Assembly (NCBI RefSeq): GCF_034930985.1
Contig: NZ_JAYGIM010000016.1
Span: forward strand, 62,001 to 126,000
Direction: 5' to 3'
Length of the DNA: 64,000 nt
Source of the DNA: Arcicella lustrica
GTDB lineage: Bacteria > Bacteroidota > Bacteroidia > Cytophagales > Spirosomataceae
Numbering within the stretch: the first letter of the stretch is position 1; each line of letters starts with the position of its first letter. Positions 60,055 through 64,000 of the stretch are shown here, piece by piece. The notes beneath the pieces were generated by a model that was not told the DNA's origin, did no database searches, and worked only from the letters and a program-made list of their open reading frames with translations. The position numbers and the translations under genes were made by a program.

Positions 60055-61941
60055 ATGCTCTTAAAATATTTTTTCAAGCTAAAAACAATTGTAACACTCT
60101 TTGTGTTAGCCTTTTCCATTAGTCAACTTTGCCATGGGCAATCTAATGAACTCCAAAAACTACAAAAATCGCTACCTACTATACAAGACAGTCTGGTATA
60201 TGTAAATACATTGAATAGGATAGCGACCCTTTTGTACGAAATAAACATTGATAGTACTTTTTATTATACCAAACAGGCTAGTGAAGTAGCCAACAGGCTA
60301 AAGTATGCAAAAGGGCAAGCTGATGTTTTGAACAATCTAGGAATCGTTTATTTCATAAAAGGCAATATACAACTGGGCTTACGCTACTTTAATGAAGGTA
60401 ATATTCAATACAAAAGACTTCGTGACTCTGCAAACGTAGTTCAAACGTTAATGAATATCGCCATTCTTTATGAAGTAATGGGACGAGAGAAAAAGTCATC
60501 TATTAATTATAATCTGGCTCTGGAACTAGGGAAGAAACTACGTCGTGACTCTATCTTTTCCTTGGTTATTTATAACTACCTTATCAAGTCTCCCCCCCAT
60601 AAGTTTAGTAAAGACTCACTAAACTATTACCTTCAAAAAGGTAGAAACATTGCCGAAAAATACAAAGACAAGCGTATTTTGTTAGCTTATGACCAATTAG
60701 CTGCTGATAATTATATCAAAAATAACCAATTTGATAAAGGCATGGCTTTATTAAAACAAGCCAATGAAAATGCTTTAAAAAATAACCTCTCGAATGTCTC
60801 CGTCATTATCTTGACTGATATGGGTGATCAAATGTATCAACGGGATAAGTTAACAGCTATTCAATATTATAAACAAGGACTTTCCATTGCTATTCCAAAA
60901 GGTTACTTAGTTGAAAGTGAAGGACTAACAAGAAAATTAGCTTCTATCTATGCTGAACTAAAAGATTATTACAATGCCTATTTATTCAGCAAGCAATACC
61001 AAACCATTAACGACAAAATAGATGAACAAGAAAATCTATTCGGTATTGATTATCAAGATTTTGCAGCGAAAGAACAACAGTTAGAATCATCAAATCTATT
61101 GGCTAAGTATCAATCTAGGCTATTGATATTGGCTATCCTAATCACTGTGATGGCTATCGTAATGATAATTATTTTGTGGCGTAGTTGGAAGAGTACACAG
61201 AAATCAAGAGAGGCACTCAGATTACAGTTTCAGCATGCAGAAGTAACAATGCGTGATTTAGAGACGATGAATAAAAACTATGCACGCCTTATTAAAATTG
61301 TAGCACACGACCTCCGAAATCCGATTGGAGCGGTAGGTGCAATGGCATCTATGTTGGCAGAAAAAGAAATGGATGAAGACGATAGCGAACTAATAGAGCT
61401 GATACAGACATCTATCAACAATAGCCTAAACTTAATTAATGACCTACTAAAAACTGACTTTGAGCAAAAGCATGACATCCATAAAGAAGAAACATCTTTT
61501 GATACATTACTAACTGAATGTGTACAATTGCTACGCTTTAAGGCAAAAGACAAAAATCAGCAATTGATTTTAAATACTGATACTAACATTAAAATGAATA
61601 TTGACAGAGAGAAAATCTCGAGAGTAATCAATAACCTAGTAGTAAATGCCATAAAATTTAGCCCTGTAGGCACTAACATTTATATTAATACTCAAGCATC
61701 TAATCATAAAATAATTACTACAGTAAAAGATGCAGGGATAGGCATCCCCTTAAAAATGCAGGATAAAGTTTTTGATCCTTTCACTTCGGCTAAGCGACAA
61801 GGCACTGATGGAGAACAACCTTTTGGCTTAGGTTTATACATCAGTAAACAAATCATAGAAGCACATCATGGTAAGATTTGGTTAAAAAGCGAACCTGATA
61901 AAGGAACGGAGTTTTTTGTTGAATTACCGTCTGTAAATTGA
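60055..61941 (+). CDS. TPR sensor histidine kinase
   Basis: A protein of 628 residues. Signal sequence MLLKYFFKLKTIVTLFVLAF to HGQ, then TPR repeats (about 70-330: LNNLGIVYFIKGNIQLGLRY, LMNIAILYEVMGREKKSSIN, YNAYLFSKQYQTINDKIDEQ), one membrane helix at about 356-376 (LLILAILITVMAIVMIIILW), then HisKA with His418 in IVAHDLRNPIGAVG, and HATPase_c with INNLVVNAIKFSP (N box), DAGIGIPLKMQDKVFDPF (G1/F) and GLGLYISKQIIEAHHGK (G2). The phosphotransfer histidine is present. No response regulator is adjacent. A periplasmic TPR sensor with a cytoplasmic kinase is a common Bacteroidota form. Confidence 0.92.
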   Translation: MLLKYFFKLKTIVTLFVLAFSISQLCHGQSNELQKLQKSLPTIQDSLVYVNTLNRIATLLYEINIDSTFYYTKQASEVANRLKYAKGQADVLNNLGIVYFIKGNIQLGLRYFNEGNIQYKRLRDSANVVQTLMNIAILYEVMGREKKSSINYNLALELGKKLRRDSIFSLVIYNYLIKSPPHKFSKDSLNYYLQKGRNIAEKYKDKRILLAYDQLAADNYIKNNQFDKGMALLKQANENALKNNLSNVSVIILTDMGDQMYQRDKLTAIQYYKQGLSIAIPKGYLVESEGLTRKLASIYAELKDYYNAYLFSKQYQTINDKIDEQENLFGIDYQDFAAKEQQLESSNLLAKYQSRLLILAILITVMAIVMIIILWRSWKSTQKSREALRLQFQHAEVTMRDLETMNKNYARLIKIVAHDLRNPIGAVGAMASMLAEKEMDEDDSELIELIQTSINNSLNLINDLLKTDFEQKHDIHKEETSFDTLLTECVQLLRFKAKDKNQQLILNTDTNIKMNIDREKISRVINNLVVNAIKFSPVGTNIYINTQASNHKIITTVKDAGIGIPLKMQDKVFDPFTSAKRQGTDGEQPFGLGLYISKQIIEAHHGKIWLKSEPDKGTEFFVELPSVN

Positions 61942-61973
61942 GCGTTTTTACTCTCCTCCTTTTCTATTACTGG

Positions 61974-62105
61974 TGCATTGTCAAGCGAAGCATCACTTGT
62001 ACCAATAGTTTTTCAGTTTTGAACTGAAACCAATTGTGTCTTTTATTCTCTTTACAAACTGAGCTAATTTTAGGTATGAGTGATGGTTCGCTTGATACTT
62101 GTGCG
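61974..62105. repeat. REP-like inverted pair (family 2), second locus
   Basis: TGCATTGTCAAGCGAAGCATCACTTGT-type arm from 61974 and its diverged reverse complement near 62076-62105 (GTGATGG then TTCGCTTGATACTTGTG). Same family as 59745-59850. Confidence 0.75.
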
Positions 62106-62113
62106 AGTGGAGT

Positions 62114-62611
62114 TTAATTTATGTCAATTTGATAGTGATTAATAATTTCAAACAATCCTTCAATGGTGCAAAACCAACCATTCTCACCTTCGTTTATTCT
62201 AATTCCATAAACTCCAAGTTTACTTAATTCTTTCGCCATATTTAACGAGCCAGTTCTTGTCATTTTTAAAACTAATGTGTTGCCGTCTTTGCTATGAAAG
62301 TTTCCAAATAATTTTGCATAATAGTCTGCTTTAAAACTATCAGTAAAAACGTACAACCACGGTTGCTCTTCAAATACTCCAATAAATGGTTTTGCATCTT
62401 CAATGTCGTAATTTTTTGATATGATAAAAACCCATTGTTCAAGATTGAGGAATGATTTATATAGAATCTCAAGGTCGGTACTGTTGCCTGATATTCTAGC
62501 CTGTTCAACAAGTTTGTCAAAATTTGTTTCAGGTTCATTTATCGTTAATTCTTCAAATGACTTTGGTGGGTCAGATGTCTTTTTATTAAATAATTTGTCG
62601 AATAGTCCCAT
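62114..62611 (-). CDS. Hypothetical protein with SseB-like domain
   Basis: A protein of 165 residues from ATG 62611 (MGLFDKLFNKKTSDPPKSFE); the frame opens 17 codons earlier. After a charged N-terminus, LEILYKSFLNLEQWVFIISK, PFIGVFEEQPWLYVFTDS and MAKELSKLGVYGIRINEGEN resemble the SseB N-terminal domain, which often serves as immunity-like or orphan domains in accessory regions. The domain match is weak and the function unknown. No signal or membrane segment. REP-like repeats flank the gene. Confidence 0.6.
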   Translation of the reverse strand: MGLFDKLFNKKTSDPPKSFEELTINEPETNFDKLVEQARISGNSTDLEILYKSFLNLEQWVFIISKNYDIEDAKPFIGVFEEQPWLYVFTDSFKADYYAKLFGNFHSKDGNTLVLKMTRTGSLNMAKELSKLGVYGIRINEGENGWFCTIEGLFEIINHYQIDIN

Positions 62612-62712
62612 AATATTTTTATGAAGTGTCAATTTGCAGAGTATCGGTAGTATTATGCCCAACTCATAGATATAGTCATTTTTGCATTTTTTCTAAAAAT
62701 AGTAGATTAGCC

Positions 62713-62736
62713 TTCGTTGGAGTTTTCTCCAACGAA
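62713..62736. terminator. 10-bp hairpin TTCGTTGGAG / CTCCAACGAA
   Basis: An exact inverted match (62713-62722 and 62727-62736) with a TTTT loop, in the 280-bp gap 62612-62891. Otherwise the gap holds short repeats such as GCGTTAGCAACA and GTTGTTGG, with no clear T-tail. Confidence 0.5.
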
Positions 62737-62891
62737 TTGAGCGTTAGCAACAAACAAATGTAGTAAAATGCAAAGTAACGAGTTGCTTACGCTCGTGTTG
62801 TTGGTCTTGGCGACCCTGAGAAAACACCTACAACGACGGAAATAAAACCTAAAAACAGTTGCAGTTTATTTATTGGCGACCTTTTTTATTC

Positions 62892-63482
62892 TTATGACCA
62901 ACCATTTCCGTTTGAACACGTTTCTATACAATGAATTGAGTTTCGTTCAAACTCTTCTCCGAATTTTTCTTCATATTGTTGATATGCTGAAAATCCAAAT
63001 AATTCAGCTTCTAAGTCCATGGTTGCTTTGGAAGGTTCTTTGTCAATCATATCATAATATTCCTTACCCATTCCAAGTATAAAACATCTGCAATATAAAA
63101 AACCATCATCCGAACCGTCTGTATATTCATGAATGTCCTCCCTATCAATATTGTAAAGCTTTTCTTCTAAAATGTGTATAAATGCAGTCAAGTCTTCTTT
63201 GCTTAGTTTTAGAAGTCTTTTATCATAATTTTCAAGGATTGTTTCTGAAAGTTCCTCACTTAGTTCTGCAAGTAATTCTTCATCATTACTTATTAGAGCT
63301 TTCGCTCTTTTCTTATTTAAACTTGGCGAGTCAGCCCAAGAGGATTCAATGATTTCCCAAAAAACAGATTCGTTCATAAGTATATAGTTTTGTGTTGTCT
63401 TAATTGGAATTTGTGTTGTATCGGTAACTTGATAGTAATCTTTACTAATTTTTTCTCGTAACAGTTTTTCAATTTCTTTCAT
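62892..63482 (-). CDS. DUF4240 domain-containing protein
   Basis: A protein of 196 residues from ATG 63482; a GTG nine codons upstream is an alternative. After a 35-residue N-terminal part, MNESVFWEIIESSWADSPSL is the DUF4240 opening, and YTDGSDDGFLYCRCFILGMG the family block with Asp-Asp-Gly-Phe, followed by KEYYDMIDKEPSKATMDLEA. No biochemical role is established for DUF4240. Such genes are common among orphan or immunity-like accessory genes. Same strand as the SseB-like gene, but 280 bp apart. Confidence 0.75.
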   Translation of the reverse strand: MKEIEKLLREKISKDYYQVTDTTQIPIKTTQNYILMNESVFWEIIESSWADSPSLNKKRAKALISNDEELLAELSEELSETILENYDKRLLKLSKEDLTAFIHILEEKLYNIDREDIHEYTDGSDDGFLYCRCFILGMGKEYYDMIDKEPSKATMDLEAELFGFSAYQQYEEKFGEEFERNSIHCIETCSNGNGWS

Positions 63483-63520
63483 ACATTCCGTATTATCAGA
63501 AATGTACACTATTCTTGCAA

Positions 63521-63605
63521 GCAGAGATTACATTTTATTATTGTTCCATTTGTTAAACTTGGAACAGCGAGGGGTACAAGTGATGCTTTGGTTGATACTT
63601 GCACT
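63521..63605. repeat. Composite REP: GCAGTC/GTTCC type plus family 2
   Basis: A decayed GCAG...ATTAC palindrome (63521-63531), an intact GTTCC...GGAAC stem (63543-63565), and directly after it a TACAAGTGATGC...TTGATACTTGCA family-2 arm (63575-63605). It joins both REP families of this window in one place. Confidence 0.75.
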
Positions 63606-63663
63606 AGTAGGTGCCTATACTCGTCAGCCGCCATAATGCCAATGCAATGTTTTGCATTCGCTT

Positions 63664-63990
63664 TTATTCTTTGGTAGTTATTTCTGGTATTATTGAATAA
63701 GATGTCAATAAACTAATGATTTTCGGTAAAAACCATTCCCGACAAATGTCCTCATACATAGTTCCCAAATTTGTTAATTGATGCCACAAAATAATAACTT
63801 TAACTTTAACTATTGACCAATCCACATCTTTTGTTTCCAAAAGCATTTTCACAGTCACTAAATCCTCCCTAGCTTGCGGCAATACCAACCATTCATTGTG
63901 TTGCCAAATATCTAAATCAATTATTTGTGAAATGAAGTATAAAAGCTGTGTCTTGATTTCATCAAGTTCATATGATTTTCCTTTTTCCAT
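63664..63990 (-). CDS. Hypothetical protein
   Basis: A protein of 108 residues from ATG 63990, near the right edge of the window. It is a helical, soluble protein (LLYFISQIIDLDIWQHNEWL, VKVKVIILWHQLTNLGTMYE, LLTSYSIIPEITTKE). No named domain is recognised, and there is no signal peptide. Small size, minus strand and neighbours (DUF4240, SseB-like) place it in the same accessory cluster. It may be larger if a start lies beyond the window, but an ATG is present 10 bp inside. Confidence 0.5.
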   Translation of the reverse strand: MEKGKSYELDEIKTQLLYFISQIIDLDIWQHNEWLVLPQAREDLVTVKMLLETKDVDWSIVKVKVIILWHQLTNLGTMYEDICREWFLPKIISLLTSYSIIPEITTKE

Positions 63991-64000
63991 TTCGTCTCTA

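Noticed and set aside
62700..62880. Integron attC-like sites between small genes
   Set aside because: The hairpin lacks the RYYYAAC/GTTRRRY core pair, and no integrase is visible.
1..64000. rRNA and tRNA genes
   Set aside because: No cloverleaf with a T-arm GTTCRANNC or rRNA core sequence was recognised on either strand by eye; a dedicated scan was not possible.

Overview
The window reads as chromosome of a low-GC Bacteroidota, most likely order Cytophagales. Supporting signs are type IX secretion (T9SS) C-terminal sorting domains, sites matching the Bacteroidota promoter consensus TTG-N17-23-TAnnTTTG, few Shine-Dalgarno sequences, DUF1080/Gfo-Idh sugar genes, a BrxA-type bacillithiol-linked thiol protein, and terminators built from long inverted repeats. 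No rRNA, tRNA or CRISPR array was found.

Layout. 1-4.6 kb is accessory: the tail of an amidohydrolase, a DUF4265 gene, a beta-propeller lipoprotein, a 21-bp-period repeat array and a solitary OLD-family nuclease. 4.7-8.6 kb is a sugar triad (SMP-30 lactonase, double DUF1080 protein, Gfo/Idh/MocA oxidoreductase). 8.8-12.8 kb holds a methyltransferase, an AraC regulator with a serine hydrolase, and a DHFR-like reductase. 12.8-15 kb is a REP zone: a frameshifted REP-associated transposase flanked by REP hairpins, and a REP-bounded tandem duplication of a small lipoprotein. 15-26.8 kb is mostly housekeeping: 5'-nucleotidase, NUDIX hydrolase, DeoR regulator, YigZ, RRM protein, nicotinamide phosphoribosyltransferase, PASTA protein, T9SS cargo, two rhodaneses, Lgt and an LEA-like protein. 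26.9-37.6 kb, all on the minus strand, contains a muropeptide set (NlpC/P60 peptidase, serine hydrolase, aminotransferase-fold enzyme, dipeptide epimerase) interrupted by a 1449-residue T9SS protein and a DUF1016 nuclease. 38-51 kb is core: M23 protein, CdaA, photolyase, QueA, IspD, MeaB, an MMPL exporter, an MFS transporter, GapN and FabH. 51.6-59.6 kb is a SUF iron-sulfur locus: sufA-like and two arginine-deiminase-fold genes on minus, then sufC-sufD-sufS-sufE-DUF59-brxA on plus. sufB is not in the window. 60-64 kb has a TPR sensor histidine kinase and small accessory genes set among REP-like palindromes.

The most unusual signal is a set of four intergenic arrays (2002-2274, 16208-16669, 34043-34336, 51125-51439). 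Each has a 21-bp period with alternating half-units, so the visible repeat is 42 bp. They contain 13, 22, 14 and 15 units with no indels, although the unit sequences differ within and between arrays. Two arrays share one sequence family and lie beside nuclease genes. The 21-bp period equals two B-DNA turns, and the A/T tracts stay in phase. A spacing-dependent DNA element is the best reading, but its function is unknown.
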